NCBI RefSeq assembly: GCF_003634455.1
Contig: NZ_RBLC01000001.1
Span: 558,001 to 622,000, forward strand
From: Flavobacterium endophyticum
GTDB lineage: Bacteria; Bacteroidota; Bacteroidia; Flavobacteriales; Flavobacteriaceae
Direction of reading: 5' to 3'
Length of the DNA stretch: 64,000 nt
Below are positions 51,248-60,508 of this stretch, piece after piece; position 1 is the first letter of the stretch; the number at the start of each line of letters is the position of its first letter. The position numbers and the translations under genes are program-made. The notes below the pieces were generated by a model, which saw nothing but the letters and a program-made list of their open reading frames with translations, searched no databases and was not told where the DNA came from.

Positions 51248-53668
51248 ATGAAACTAAAATTATTCTTTCTGTGCCTTATTATGCCAATGCTTTCGTTGCA
51301 TGCGCAAAATAATCTTACAATCTCAGGGAAAGTAACCGACAAGGCAGGACAGCCGATTTCTTATGCAACCGTAACGGTCAAAGAAGGCGAAACTGTCATC
51401 ACCGGAAGCATCACGGATGACAATGGTGACTTTGAAGTAAAAGGACTTGCTCCTAAAAACTACAATGTAGAAATACAATTTATCGGCTACAAGCCGTATA
51501 ACGGAAAAGCGGATCTTACCTCTGGGCAAAAAGGTTTCTCACTGAACAAAATTACTCTTGCCGATGAAGCAACACAGCTTGAAGGCGTAGAAGTGATTGC
51601 GGAACGTTCTACTATCGAGCAAAAAATCGACCGAAAAGTAATCAACGTTGGACGTGATTTGACAACAGCTGGAGCAACAGCTTCAGAAATTATGAACAAT
51701 ATTCCATCGGTGAATGTAGACCAAGACGGAAAAATTTCCTTGAGAGGAAATCAAAACGTTAGAGTCTTAGTTGACGGAAGACCGACCAACATGGATCCGG
51801 CTCAATTGCTAAAGCAGATTCCTTCAACTTCTATCAAAAAGATTGAGCTGATTACGAATCCAAGTGCGAAATACAATCCAGAAGGTATGTCTGGGATTAT
51901 CAACATCGTATTGCATAAAAATTCAAATGACGGTTTTAACGGAAGCTTGAATGCCGGAATTACGTTTGCCAAAGAGCCAAAATTCAACAACTCTTTGGAT
52001 ATGAACTACAGAACTGGAAAAGTAAATTTCTTCGGAAACGTGGGTAGCAATTTCGGAAAATACTACAATGACGGTTTTATCCAAAGATTCGACAACAACT
52101 CACAGCAAATTCTGGATATTGTAAACGACAATGAATCGTACTTGTATAAAATTGGTATGGATTATTATATCGACGATAACAATACGCTTTCTTTCTACAC
52201 CAACCAAAACGGAACTGACGGAACAGGACATGTAAATACCGACATCCGATACTTGAACGGTGATCAGCCAAATGTATTGCAATTAGGAGAATATCTTACA
52301 GACAACAATAGCGGTGCTTATAATTTAGCGTACAAACATAAATTCGCAAAAGAAGGCCATACTTTAGATTTTGAAGGAAACTACAATGATTACAAGCAGA
52401 CACAGCATGCTAATTTTGACACGACTACTTTTGAAACTCCAATTGAGTCTCTAATTTATTCGGACAAAATTGTAGACAAGAGAGAAAACACGACTTTGAA
52501 CTTGGATTATGTAAATCCATTAAATGAAAAATCGACTTTAGAGTTAGGTGCTGAGGCAAGAATAATCAGAACTACAAACGATTACAATACTCAAAATCCG
52601 ATCTCTCCTTTTACGATTAGCCATTATGATTATGACGTAGATATTTATTCAGCCTATGCTACTTTTGGTCAGAAGTTCGAAAAATTCAGCTACCAAATCG
52701 GAGCTCGTTTTGAAAGCTATAAAGTAAAAGCAAATCTGGAAAGCAACAACGTAGATCCAGATCAAAGATTGAAAAAATTTGATGATGATTACATGACTGT
52801 ATATCCGTCAGCTTATTTCACATACAATCTAGATGAGAAAAACATGTTCCAATTGAGCTACAGCCGTCGTGTTGACAGACCAAGTTTGGAACAAACAAAA
52901 CCAATCAGGGAGTTTTCTACGCCATTGGTTACCGGTTTAGGAAATCAAGAACTAGAGCCTCAATTCACAAATTCTGTTGAATTGAACTATACAAAAATGT
53001 TTGGAAAAGGTTCTTTCACCGGAGGTGTTTACTACCGATTGATCAATGATGAAATCAGCAGAGTTTTGTATTCTGATGAGACTACAGACAATCCAAACGA
53101 CTTGATCATGAGCTGGGCGAACTTCGATAACAATTCAGCGTATGGATTTGAATTGTCTGCGAACTATAAAATTACAAAATGGTGGGATGTTCAGCCTTCG
53201 ATAGATTTCTCAAACATTTCGCAAAAAGGTTTGGTTTCTGTATTACGACCTGGAACAACCGATGTATTTGATTTCGTTAGAAGAGAAATTGATGCCTCTG
53301 CTTTCAACGCAAGAATGAATAGCAATTTCAAAGCAACAAAAAGCTTGAGCTTCCTTTTATTCGGTTTCTACAGAGGCGGCGTAAACGGAATCCAAAACGA
53401 CAGCAGGGAAATGTACAAAATTGATATGGGTGCCCGTTATGCGATGCTAAACAACAAATTGTCTTTCAGCGCTCGTTTCAATGACGTTTTCAATATGATG
53501 GAATATGGTTTTGACAGCCGTAATCCGTATCCAAGCACAGGTGTTTTCAGATGGGAAAGCCAAAGTCTTTACTTCGGAATCAACTATATGTTTGGAGGTG
53601 GTAAAAACAGAGCTTTGCAAAGAAAGTATCGTGAAGACAACACGAAACAAGGCGGCGGAATGTTCTAA
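51248..53668 (+). CDS. TonB-dependent receptor with carboxypeptidase-like regulatory domain
   Basis: 806 residues. Signal peptide 1-20 (SLHAQ). The N-terminal CarboxypepD_reg-like beta-sandwich (about 24-105) has GKVTDKAGQPISYATVTV and FIGYKPYNG. The plug domain (about 120-225) has VEVIAERSTIEQKIDRKVINV and SLRGNQNVRVLVDGRP. The barrel is of the OMP_b-brl_3 type, with DRPSLEQTKPIREFSTP and GNQELEPQFTNSVELNYTK. The protein ends FGGGKNRALQRKYREDN, without a terminal aromatic residue, as is usual in this subgroup. Substrate unknown; no regulator or SusD gene is adjacent. It is flanked by terminators, so it is monocistronic. Confidence 0.92.
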   Translation: MKLKLFFLCLIMPMLSLHAQNNLTISGKVTDKAGQPISYATVTVKEGETVITGSITDDNGDFEVKGLAPKNYNVEIQFIGYKPYNGKADLTSGQKGFSLNKITLADEATQLEGVEVIAERSTIEQKIDRKVINVGRDLTTAGATASEIMNNIPSVNVDQDGKISLRGNQNVRVLVDGRPTNMDPAQLLKQIPSTSIKKIELITNPSAKYNPEGMSGIINIVLHKNSNDGFNGSLNAGITFAKEPKFNNSLDMNYRTGKVNFFGNVGSNFGKYYNDGFIQRFDNNSQQILDIVNDNESYLYKIGMDYYIDDNNTLSFYTNQNGTDGTGHVNTDIRYLNGDQPNVLQLGEYLTDNNSGAYNLAYKHKFAKEGHTLDFEGNYNDYKQTQHANFDTTTFETPIESLIYSDKIVDKRENTTLNLDYVNPLNEKSTLELGAEARIIRTTNDYNTQNPISPFTISHYDYDVDIYSAYATFGQKFEKFSYQIGARFESYKVKANLESNNVDPDQRLKKFDDDYMTVYPSAYFTYNLDEKNMFQLSYSRRVDRPSLEQTKPIREFSTPLVTGLGNQELEPQFTNSVELNYTKMFGKGSFTGGVYYRLINDEISRVLYSDETTDNPNDLIMSWANFDNNSAYGFELSANYKITKWWDVQPSIDFSNISQKGLVSVLRPGTTDVFDFVRREIDASAFNARMNSNFKATKSLSFLLFGFYRGGVNGIQNDSREMYKIDMGARYAMLNNKLSFSARFNDVFNMMEYGFDSRNPYPSTGVFRWESQSLYFGINYMFGGGKNRALQRKYREDNTKQGGGMF

Positions 53669-53709
53669 AAATGAATTTTTAGGTTTTTATATATTGGGTT
53701 AGAAATGAA

Positions 53710-53738
53710 AAACTCGGAAGTGATGCCTCCGAGTTTTT
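53710..53738. terminator. Bidirectional terminator
   Basis: Arms AAACTCGGA (53710-53718) and TCCGAGTTT (53728-53736) with T runs in both directions, between convergent genes. Confidence 0.85.
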
Positions 53739-53757
53739 CTATTTTATAAAGTCTTGT

Positions 53758-54255
53758 TTATGGATAAACCTGTATCTCTGCTCCAATTTTTACGGCATCG
53801 TACAATTCATCAACTTCAGCATCTGTCACAGCTATACAGCCAGCCGTCCAGTCTCTCCATCGGTGGAATTTTGAAATATAGCCCCTTCCGTTTCTAAGTC
53901 CATGGATTTTTATATCGCCTCCAGCTGGTTTCCCTAGCCTTTTTGCCTTCTCTAAATCATTTTCATTGGGATAAGAAATGCCTAGGTTTTTATGAAAAGC
54001 GCTATTCGGATTCCTTCCGTCAATACTATAAATTCCTTCGGGCGTCTTGTAATCGCCTTCAAATTGTTTATGTCCGACAGGATTCTTTCCTAAAGATATT
54101 CTATACGTTTTCAAAAGCACGCCTTCGGAATAAACCTTCATTCTTCTTTTCGATTTGAAGACTTCAATCCGATCAATTTCTTTTCCTTTTGGCAGCTTGC
54201 TTTCGGGATAGAAATAATAGGCGGCGATAATAAGAAGGATTATTATGAAAATCAT
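53758..54255 (-). CDS. L,D-transpeptidase family protein (YkuD domain)
   Basis: 165 residues from the ATG at 54255, where a signal-anchor helix begins (MIFIIILLIIAAYYF). Starts further upstream would read through the degenerate repeat and are rejected. The YkuD domain has VFKSKRRMKVYSEGVLLKTY, GDYKTPEGIY, IKIHGLRNG (His118) and the catalytic motif RDWTAGCIAVTD with Cys140. Such enzymes form 3-3 peptidoglycan cross-links or attach proteins, although some single-domain members have other roles. It acts in the periplasm. It lies downstream of fabH across a repeat element. Confidence 0.9.
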   Translation of the reverse strand: MIFIIILLIIAAYYFYPESKLPKGKEIDRIEVFKSKRRMKVYSEGVLLKTYRISLGKNPVGHKQFEGDYKTPEGIYSIDGRNPNSAFHKNLGISYPNENDLEKAKRLGKPAGGDIKIHGLRNGRGYISKFHRWRDWTAGCIAVTDAEVDELYDAVKIGAEIQVYP

Positions 54256-54257
54256 GG

Positions 54258-54354
54258 TGGAGGTGCTAAGGTTTTGAGGCTCTGAGAAGCTAAGAACTAT
54301 GGCTTTAAAGCTTTTCAAACTTAGAACCTTAGCGCCTTAACTTCTCAGCACCTT
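54258..54354. repeat. Imperfect inverted repeat built from degenerate GCTAAG/CTGAGA words
   Basis: Left part about 54261-54294 and right part about 54320-54353. The outermost 7-mers AGGTGCT/AGCACCT are exact complements. Over 33 positions the arms agree at about 23 when aligned without gaps. Each arm is itself a string of 5-7 bp words (GCTAAG, TTGAGG, CTGAGAAG, GCTAAG). It lies between fabH and the L,D-transpeptidase gene. Confidence 0.65.
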
Positions 54355-54357
54355 ATT

Positions 54358-55368
54358 CTACCATTTAATCACAGCGCTTCCCCATGTAAAGCCACTTCCG
54401 AAAGCGGCCAAAACAACAGTATCGCCAGATTTAATTTTTCCTTGCTCCCACGCTTCCGTAAGTGCAATCGGAATAGAAGCTGCAGTAGTATTTCCGTATT
54501 TCTGGATGTTATTATAAACTTGATCGTCAGTCAGCTTAAACTTTTGCTGAATGAATTGAGAAATTCGAAGATTTGCTTGATGCGGAATCAGCATATCGAT
54601 ATCAGAAACTTCTAGATTGCTTGCTTTTAGGCCTTCCATGATTACTTCGCTAAAACGAACTACAGCATTTTTGAATACAAATTGTCCGTTCATGTATGGA
54701 AAATAACTTTCGTCATTCGGATCATTATCTGCAATAATATCAGTAACCCAGCGACCGCCCATTCCTGGTGCCTTTACGATCAGTTCTTCGGCGTATTGGC
54801 CTTCAGAATGCAAATGCGTAGATAAAATTCCTTTGCTCAAATCTTCTTCTCTTGATAGGACCGCTGCTCCTGCCCCATCGCCAAAAATTACGGAAACACC
54901 TCGACCTCGGGTTGTCATGTCCAATCCTGTAGAATGTACTTCCGAACCGATAATTAGTATGTTTTTATACATTCCGGTCTTGATGTATTGGTCGGCAATC
55001 GACAATGCATATACAAATCCAGAACATTGATTTCTGACATCTAACGCGCCAACAGTATTCAGTCCTAAATCTCGCTGTACTAAAACGCCAGGCCCAGGAA
55101 AATAATAATCAGGACTTAGGGTCGCAAAAATTACAAAATCGATATCTTCTTTTGCTACTCCAGAACGCTCGATCGCAATCTTAGCGGCTTTTACGCCCAT
55201 GGTCGTAGTCGTATTTCCGTCGCCTTTTGTGATGTGGCGTCTTTCTTGAATTCCAGTACGTTCTTGAATCCACTCATCATTCGTGTCAATTATTTTTGAC
55301 AAATCATCATTAGTAACTCTATTTTCAGGAACATAATATCCTAAACCTGCAATTTTTGAATGATACAT
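54358..55368 (-). CDS. fabH: 3-oxoacyl-ACP synthase III
   Basis: 336 residues. Initiates fatty acid synthesis by condensing an acyl-CoA primer with malonyl-ACP. The triad is Cys115 (NQCSGFVYAL), His263 (IPHQANLRI) and Asn293 (YGNTTAASIP). The C-terminal FGSGFTWGSAVIKW is characteristic. In Flavobacterium, FabH enzymes use branched or short acyl-CoA primers; several paralogues per genome are common, so this need not be the only copy. It stands alone, with no other fab genes adjacent. Confidence 0.95.
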   Translation of the reverse strand: MYHSKIAGLGYYVPENRVTNDDLSKIIDTNDEWIQERTGIQERRHITKGDGNTTTTMGVKAAKIAIERSGVAKEDIDFVIFATLSPDYYFPGPGVLVQRDLGLNTVGALDVRNQCSGFVYALSIADQYIKTGMYKNILIIGSEVHSTGLDMTTRGRGVSVIFGDGAGAAVLSREEDLSKGILSTHLHSEGQYAEELIVKAPGMGGRWVTDIIADNDPNDESYFPYMNGQFVFKNAVVRFSEVIMEGLKASNLEVSDIDMLIPHQANLRISQFIQQKFKLTDDQVYNNIQKYGNTTAASIPIALTEAWEQGKIKSGDTVVLAAFGSGFTWGSAVIKW

Positions 55369-55581
55369 ATTTTATTATTTCGTTAAAAATCAGACCGCAA
55401 ATTTACGCATCTGCGAATTATCTATTGCACAAGTTAGTAAATATTTCGATATCAGCAATCCAACCATTTTTATTGAAAGGTATTTCAACAAGATTAACCG
55501 CATTATTAACGAAATATTTTAGCGTATGTAACAACCTTGACTTATTTTAGACAAATATTCATCAACTATAACACATAATCT

Positions 55582-57990
55582 ATGAAATTAAAGTTATCCT
55601 TGCTTTTCTTGCTTGTCGGGCTGTCCGGATTTTCGCAGGAAGAGCTTACTTACCAAAAGCCTTCCAAAGAAATTTTGGAGCTGGCAGATTACGAAAGAGC
55701 TCCATCGGTTACTATGGATACCAAAAAAGAATATATGCTTCTTTCGTACCGAAACACCTATAAGACTCTGGACGAACTAAATCAGGAGGAATTACGATTG
55801 GGCGGCTTGAGAATCAATCCGATTACCAATATTTCAAGCACTGTTACTTACATCAATAATATCAAAGTCCGTAAAATTAAGGATAAGAATGAGATCCAAG
55901 TGACGGGCTTGCCGCAAAATCCAAAAATCAGTAATATCGCATGGTCGCCAGACGAAAAGAAAATTGCTTTTTCACATACGACAGCTACGGGCGTAGAATT
56001 ATGGGTTTTGGATATTGCTTCAGCGAAAGCAACACGATTGACAGACGCGACTGTAAATGCGAACATGGGCGGACCATTCAGCTGGTACAGAGACAACCAA
56101 AGCTTATTGGTTAAAATGCTTCCGAAAAATCGTCCTGCCTTGATCGATTCAAAAAAAGACCTTCCAAAAGGGCCTACGGTTTCTACAAGCGACGGTTCGA
56201 AATCACAAAACAGAACCTACCAAGATTTATTAAAAAACAAGACCGACGAAACGAATTTCGAAACTTTGGTAACTTCAGAATTATACAAAGTCGATCTTAA
56301 CGGAAAGGCATCGTTGTTCAAAAAAGCCGATTTGTACGCTGGAGAAGGCTTTTCTCCTGACGGAAATTACATCTTGATCACAACTATTCAAAAACCATTC
56401 TCTTATATCGTTCCTTTGAGCCGTTTCCCTATGAAATCCATAGTTTACGACCAAACCGGAAAAGAAATAAAAGTAGTCAACGAAGTGCCTCTTTCTGAAA
56501 TTATGCCAAAAGGATTTATGGCTACGAGAAAAGGAAAAAGAAGCATGAGCTGGAGAAGTGATGCGCCTGCAACACTTTATTTCGTAGAAGCATTAGACGG
56601 CGGAGATCCTGCAAACAAAGTAGATTTTAGAGATGAAGTTTTCTTATGGGAAGCTCCTTTTACTTCAAATCCGACTTCTTTAGCAAAGACTGCACAACGT
56701 TATGGAGGAATTGTTTGGGGAAATAACACAACTGCTATTTTATATGACCAATGGTATGATACTAGAAACGAGAAGACCTATCTAATCAATCCGTCGAATC
56801 CAAATCAGGCACCAAAAGTAATTTTCGACAGAAATTCTCAAGATATTTATTCTGATCCGGGAAGTTTTGAAACTGTAAAGAATCAATACGGAAGACAAGT
56901 ACTGGCGTTAGAAAACGACAATGCTTTCTTAATTGGAGAAGGTCATACAAAAGACGGACAGTTCCCTTTTATCGACGAATTCAACATCAAGACATTCAAA
57001 CCGAAACGTTTGTATCAATCAAATTATAAAGATAAAGTCGAAAGCATTTTTTCTATTGAAGATTTCAAAAAAGGCGACGTTTTGGTTCAAATTCAGTCAA
57101 AAAGCGAATATCCGAACTATTACTTCAGAAATATCAAAAAGAAAAATCAACTGACACAGATTACGGATTTCAAAAATCCATTTGAAAGCATCAAGAATGT
57201 TCACAAAGAAGTCATCAAATACAAAAGAAAAGATGGCGTTGAACTTTCTGGAACCTTATACCTTCCTGTCGGATATGATATGAAGAAGAAAGAAAAGCTT
57301 CCTTTGTTGATCTGGGCATATCCAGAAGAATACAAAGACAAAAACAGTGCGGGACAAAGCGCTCAGAATTCAAACGAATTTACGTTCCCGAATTACGGTT
57401 CTTTTGTATACTGGGTAACAAAAGGCTATGTTGTCTTGGATGATGCTTCTTTCCCGATTGTAGGAGAAGGAACAACTGAACCAAACGATACGTTCATTAC
57501 TCAATTGGTAGACAATGCCGCTGCAGCTATCGACGCCGTAGATAAATTGGGCTACATTAACCGCAAGAAAGTTGCTGTTGGAGGTCATTCATACGGTGCG
57601 TTTATGACCGCAAACTTATTGACGCATTCTGACTTATTTGCGTGCGGTATTGCACGTAGTGGTGCTTACAACAGAACACTTACGCCATTCGGATTCCAAA
57701 GCGAGCAACGTAACTATTGGGAAGTTCCTGAGGTTTACAATACGATGTCGCCTTTCATGAATGCTGAAAAGATGAAAACACCATTGATGTTAGTTCACGG
57801 AGATGCTGACAACAACCCTGGAACATTTACGTTGCAGACAGAACGCTATTTCCAAGCATTAAAAGGACTTGGAGCACCTGTTAGAATGGTATTATTGCCA
57901 AAAGAAAGCCACGGATATGCTGCCAAAGAAAATATCCTGCACCTACTTTGGGAGCAAGACCAATTCTTAGAGAAACACTTGAAAAACTAA
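55582..57990 (+). CDS. Secreted S9-family peptidase resembling glutamyl endopeptidase (S9D)
   Basis: 802 residues. Signal peptide 1-18 (GLSGFSQ). Residues about 25-530 form a beta-propeller-type domain (ISNIAWSPDEKKIAFSHT, LYAGEGFSPDGNYILITT). The alpha/beta hydrolase domain has Ser670 in GGHSYGAFM, an Asp in HGDADNNPG and His777 in KESHGYAAKE. The N-terminal block LLSYRNTYKTLDELNQEELRL and GLRINP resemble the plant chloroplast glutamyl endopeptidase and its bacterial relatives rather than DPP4 or prolyl oligopeptidase. It is probably a periplasmic peptidase; specificity for Glu is inferred from the family. The gene is monocistronic. Confidence 0.9.
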   Translation: MKLKLSLLFLLVGLSGFSQEELTYQKPSKEILELADYERAPSVTMDTKKEYMLLSYRNTYKTLDELNQEELRLGGLRINPITNISSTVTYINNIKVRKIKDKNEIQVTGLPQNPKISNIAWSPDEKKIAFSHTTATGVELWVLDIASAKATRLTDATVNANMGGPFSWYRDNQSLLVKMLPKNRPALIDSKKDLPKGPTVSTSDGSKSQNRTYQDLLKNKTDETNFETLVTSELYKVDLNGKASLFKKADLYAGEGFSPDGNYILITTIQKPFSYIVPLSRFPMKSIVYDQTGKEIKVVNEVPLSEIMPKGFMATRKGKRSMSWRSDAPATLYFVEALDGGDPANKVDFRDEVFLWEAPFTSNPTSLAKTAQRYGGIVWGNNTTAILYDQWYDTRNEKTYLINPSNPNQAPKVIFDRNSQDIYSDPGSFETVKNQYGRQVLALENDNAFLIGEGHTKDGQFPFIDEFNIKTFKPKRLYQSNYKDKVESIFSIEDFKKGDVLVQIQSKSEYPNYYFRNIKKKNQLTQITDFKNPFESIKNVHKEVIKYKRKDGVELSGTLYLPVGYDMKKKEKLPLLIWAYPEEYKDKNSAGQSAQNSNEFTFPNYGSFVYWVTKGYVVLDDASFPIVGEGTTEPNDTFITQLVDNAAAAIDAVDKLGYINRKKVAVGGHSYGAFMTANLLTHSDLFACGIARSGAYNRTLTPFGFQSEQRNYWEVPEVYNTMSPFMNAEKMKTPLMLVHGDADNNPGTFTLQTERYFQALKGLGAPVRMVLLPKESHGYAAKENILHLLWEQDQFLEKHLKN

Positions 57991-58013
57991 TACTGTTCTT
58001 AGGAACTACATTA

Positions 58014-58044
58014 AAAAATCCCGAAATCTGATTTCGGGATTTTT
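58014..58044. terminator. Strong bidirectional terminator
   Basis: 14-bp perfect arms (58014-58027 and 58031-58044, core ATCCCGAAAT/ATTTCGGGAT) with a CTG loop and A/T flanks, between convergent genes. Confidence 0.93.
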
Positions 58045-58047
58045 ATT

Positions 58048-58995
58048 TTAAAGCACTTTATTGTTTACTTCTAAGAAAACCAATGTTTCGTTTTCTAAAG
58101 CAGTATTGTGTTCGAAAAAAATGACTTGTTTTTCAAGAACAGCCTTAATAAGATACCTATTTCCTTTAAAAAAAGATTGCTTTACTTGAACTTGAATAAA
58201 ACCGGATTGGGCTACCTTCAACTGATGCGGATACAAAAGCAACGTAGTCGTCGTTCCCTCTTCATCATCGACAGCAATCTCGTTGACCTCTCCAAAAAGC
58301 GAGGCCACATATTTATTAATAGGATTAAAATATAATTCTTTTGAAGGTGCCTTTTCAAGCATTTTTCCTTTTTGCATCACGATAGTCTCATCGGCAAAAG
58401 AAAGCGCATCAGCGCTATCGTGTGTGGCAACAATACAGATTATGCCCTTTCTCTTCAAGTAGGCAAAAAGATTTCTTCTGAGCGCATTTTTTCTAAAATT
58501 ATCAATATGGCTGAAAGGTTCGTCCAATAACAGAACTTCCGGCTCTAATGCTAAAACGCGTGCCAGCGCTACCCTCTGTTGCTGGCCTCCGCTTAAATAT
58601 TTTGCTTTTACCTTAGCATAATCAGACATTTCAACCATGGCGAGCAGGTCTGCGACGCGCTGCGCCTTTTCTTCCTTATGGACGTTGGAGAGGTATTTGC
58701 CGACATTCTCTTCTACCGTTATATAAGGCATGAGATCGAAATCTTGTGCTAAGTATTTTATATAATCTTCTCCTGGAATCAGATTAAATTTTGGGCCTAA
58801 AATTTGGGTCTCATTATAAAAAATCTCGCCTTCATCTAAATCATAAAGACCGTAGATTAATTTCAAAAGCGTGCTCTTTCCGCAACCGCTTTCGCCGATT
58901 ACTGCAATGTTTTGTCCTTTTGGGATTGTAAAACTGATATTCTGTATGACTTGTTTCTCGGAATAACCGAAAGAAATATTTTGAACTGATAACAT
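58048..58995 (-). CDS. Orphan ABC transporter ATP-binding protein
   Basis: 315 residues. Walker A IGESGCGKSTLLKL, Q-loop AQDFDLMPYI, signature LSGGQQQRVALARVLA, Walker B VLLLDEPFSHID and the H-loop VATHDS are intact. A C-terminal extension of about 85 residues after the ATPase core resembles the regulatory (TOBE-like) part of PotA/ModC-type importers. No permease or binding-protein gene is adjacent, so it either works with a transporter encoded elsewhere or is a soluble regulator. Confidence 0.9.
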   Translation of the reverse strand: MLSVQNISFGYSEKQVIQNISFTIPKGQNIAVIGESGCGKSTLLKLIYGLYDLDEGEIFYNETQILGPKFNLIPGEDYIKYLAQDFDLMPYITVEENVGKYLSNVHKEEKAQRVADLLAMVEMSDYAKVKAKYLSGGQQQRVALARVLALEPEVLLLDEPFSHIDNFRKNALRRNLFAYLKRKGIICIVATHDSADALSFADETIVMQKGKMLEKAPSKELYFNPINKYVASLFGEVNEIAVDDEEGTTTTLLLYPHQLKVAQSGFIQVQVKQSFFKGNRYLIKAVLEKQVIFFEHNTALENETLVFLEVNNKVL

Positions 58996-59075
58996 GTATG
59001 GTCTTGATTGAAGAATGCAAAGTTACAAAGTTTGACTGCAACAGAAATGGAAACTTTTAAAGATATTGAGAAAAG

Positions 59076-59104
59076 AAAAAGCCTCCCAATGGGAGGCCTT
59101 TTTT
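59076..59104 (-). terminator. Terminator of the first beta-barrel gene
   Basis: Arms GCCTCCC (59081-59087) and GGGAGGC (59091-59097) flanked by A5 and T6. The sequence following the hairpin (TATGTAATCTAATTT) is shared with the terminator at 59901. Confidence 0.9.
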
Positions 59105-59123
59105 ATGTAATCTAATTTTTTAA

Positions 59124-59726
59124 TTAGAATTTGTAAACCAATCCTAATCTGATGTCTCTTGTGTCAAGACCGAAATCAAAAGAATTCGTTTTTTCAGCAC
59201 CGTCAGCATCTGGTTTAGTAGTTTCGAAACCTAAGATTCCGAAAGTAGCTTCTAATGACAAGTTTTTAGTGATGAAATAGTTAACACCTGGAGCTAGAGC
59301 AACGCCAAAACCGTCACCTTTGAATTCTCCAAGCTCTTCTGCTTCAAGATCAAACTCATTATCGTAGCTGTTGTAGTTTACACCCAACTGTCCGAAGAAA
59401 GAAAATTTAGAAGCTGGTGTAAAATAGTATCTACCAAAAGCACCTACAGAAAATGTGTTGTTTTTAGCATCATCTCCACCAAATTCAATTTTTGATGACT
59501 CATACCCTAATGCAACACCAATAGCGATGTTTTCAGTTACGAAATAACCAGCGCTTGGAGCGATGATGAAATCACTAGTTTTGAAATCTCCAGTTTTAGT
59601 TGAACCAAAACCTACAGCTCCTGAGATGAATACATCACCTTTTTTAAACCCTTCAGTAGTTTCTTCTTGAGCGTTAGCAAATCCGAAAGCGAATACTGCA
59701 GCTACTGTTAAAATAATTTTCTTCAT
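59124..59726 (-). CDS. Small outer-membrane beta-barrel protein (tandem copy A)
   Basis: 200 residues. Signal peptide 1-19, the same as in copy B (MKKIILTVAAVFAFGFANAQ). The mature part alternates beta strands typical of an 8-stranded barrel (IAPSAGYFVTENIAIGVALGY, FSVGAFGRYYFTPASKFSFFG, LSLEATFGILGF) and ends in RLGLVYKF with the C-terminal Phe used by the BAM machinery. Loops are rich in Asp, Glu and Gly. Function is unknown; it resembles the porin-family OMP_b-brl proteins. It has its own promoter (59752-59781) and terminator, both also present in the neighbouring copy. Confidence 0.88.
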   Translation of the reverse strand: MKKIILTVAAVFAFGFANAQEETTEGFKKGDVFISGAVGFGSTKTGDFKTSDFIIAPSAGYFVTENIAIGVALGYESSKIEFGGDDAKNNTFSVGAFGRYYFTPASKFSFFGQLGVNYNSYDNEFDLEAEELGEFKGDGFGVALAPGVNYFITKNLSLEATFGILGFETTKPDADGAEKTNSFDFGLDTRDIRLGLVYKF

Positions 59727-59751
59727 GTTTGTTTAGTTTTAAATAACGGCG

Positions 59752-59781
59752 CAAATGTATAAAAAAAATAACACGAAACAA
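59752..59781 (-). promoter_or_regulatory. Promoter of beta-barrel copy A
   Basis: Minus strand: TTG (59779-59781), 19-bp spacer, TACATTTG (59752-59759). The same arrangement and a similar A/T-rich spacer precede copy B. Confidence 0.65.
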
Positions 59782-59900
59782 CTTACGTGTTATTTTTTTC
59801 ATTGGCATTAAATTCGCTCGCAACACCCTTATTTTACTTTATTTTCTGATAATCAACATCGTAACTAAAAAAGCACCAAGAATAAATAATTGTAAAACTA

Positions 59901-59931
59901 AAAAAGCTTCCCAATAGGAAGCCTTTTTTTT
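59901..59931 (-). terminator. Terminator of beta-barrel copy B
   Basis: Arms GCTTCC (59906-59911) and GGAAGC (59917-59922) flanked by A5 and a T run; followed by TATGTAATCTAATTTAT as in copy A. Confidence 0.85.
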
Positions 59932-59949
59932 ATGTAATCTAATTTATTC

Positions 59950-60483
59950 TTAGAAGTGCAAAGCAAAACCAATTCTTACTTGGAAAACATCATCAAAGAA
60001 ATCTTCGTTTAAGCTTTTGTTGAATCTCAAACCTGGCTCGATAGATACGTTTTGACCTAAGAAGATTGCATAACCACCTTGGATTCCTAGGTAAGATGGA
60101 TTTTCATCTGCATCTTTAACAGAAGCACCAGAGTAATCAAGTTGTACTGGGATTTGGCTAATGATATAGTATTTAGCGCCAATTTTGTAAGAGAATGCAG
60201 AAACATCGTCTCCTAAATCAACATAACCTAAACCAGCTTTGATAGCCAAATCATCCATGATGAAATAACCACCTTCAGCACCCAAAGACCATGTAGTCTC
60301 ACCGTCCACAGAGTTTAAACCAAAAGAAGTATCAGCAGAATGAGCAGCACCAAATCCAGTGTTTGCTTCAATCAACCATTTTCCTTTTGCAGTTTGTCCA
60401 GCGTTAGCTGTACTTTTAGCGTCTTGAGCATTTGCGAATCCGAAAGCAAATACTGCCGCTACTGTTAAAATAATTTTTTTCAT
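59950..60483 (-). CDS. Small outer-membrane beta-barrel protein (tandem copy B)
   Basis: 177 residues. The signal peptide is the same as in copy A, but the mature domain is clearly different (TWSLGAEGGYFIMDDLAIKAGLGY, IGAKYYIISQIPVQLDY, VSIEPGLRFN) and shorter, ending VRIGFALHF with the terminal Phe. Strand pattern again fits an 8-stranded barrel. It shares promoter layout, leader (TTTAGTTTTAAA before the ATG reads on the minus strand as an A/T-rich leader with AACAAAC) and terminator with copy A, so the whole transcription unit was duplicated before the mature regions diverged. Confidence 0.87.
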   Translation of the reverse strand: MKKIILTVAAVFAFGFANAQDAKSTANAGQTAKGKWLIEANTGFGAAHSADTSFGLNSVDGETTWSLGAEGGYFIMDDLAIKAGLGYVDLGDDVSAFSYKIGAKYYIISQIPVQLDYSGASVKDADENPSYLGIQGGYAIFLGQNVSIEPGLRFNKSLNEDFFDDVFQVRIGFALHF

Positions 60484-60508
60484 GTTTGTTTAGTTTTAAA
60501 ATTATGAA

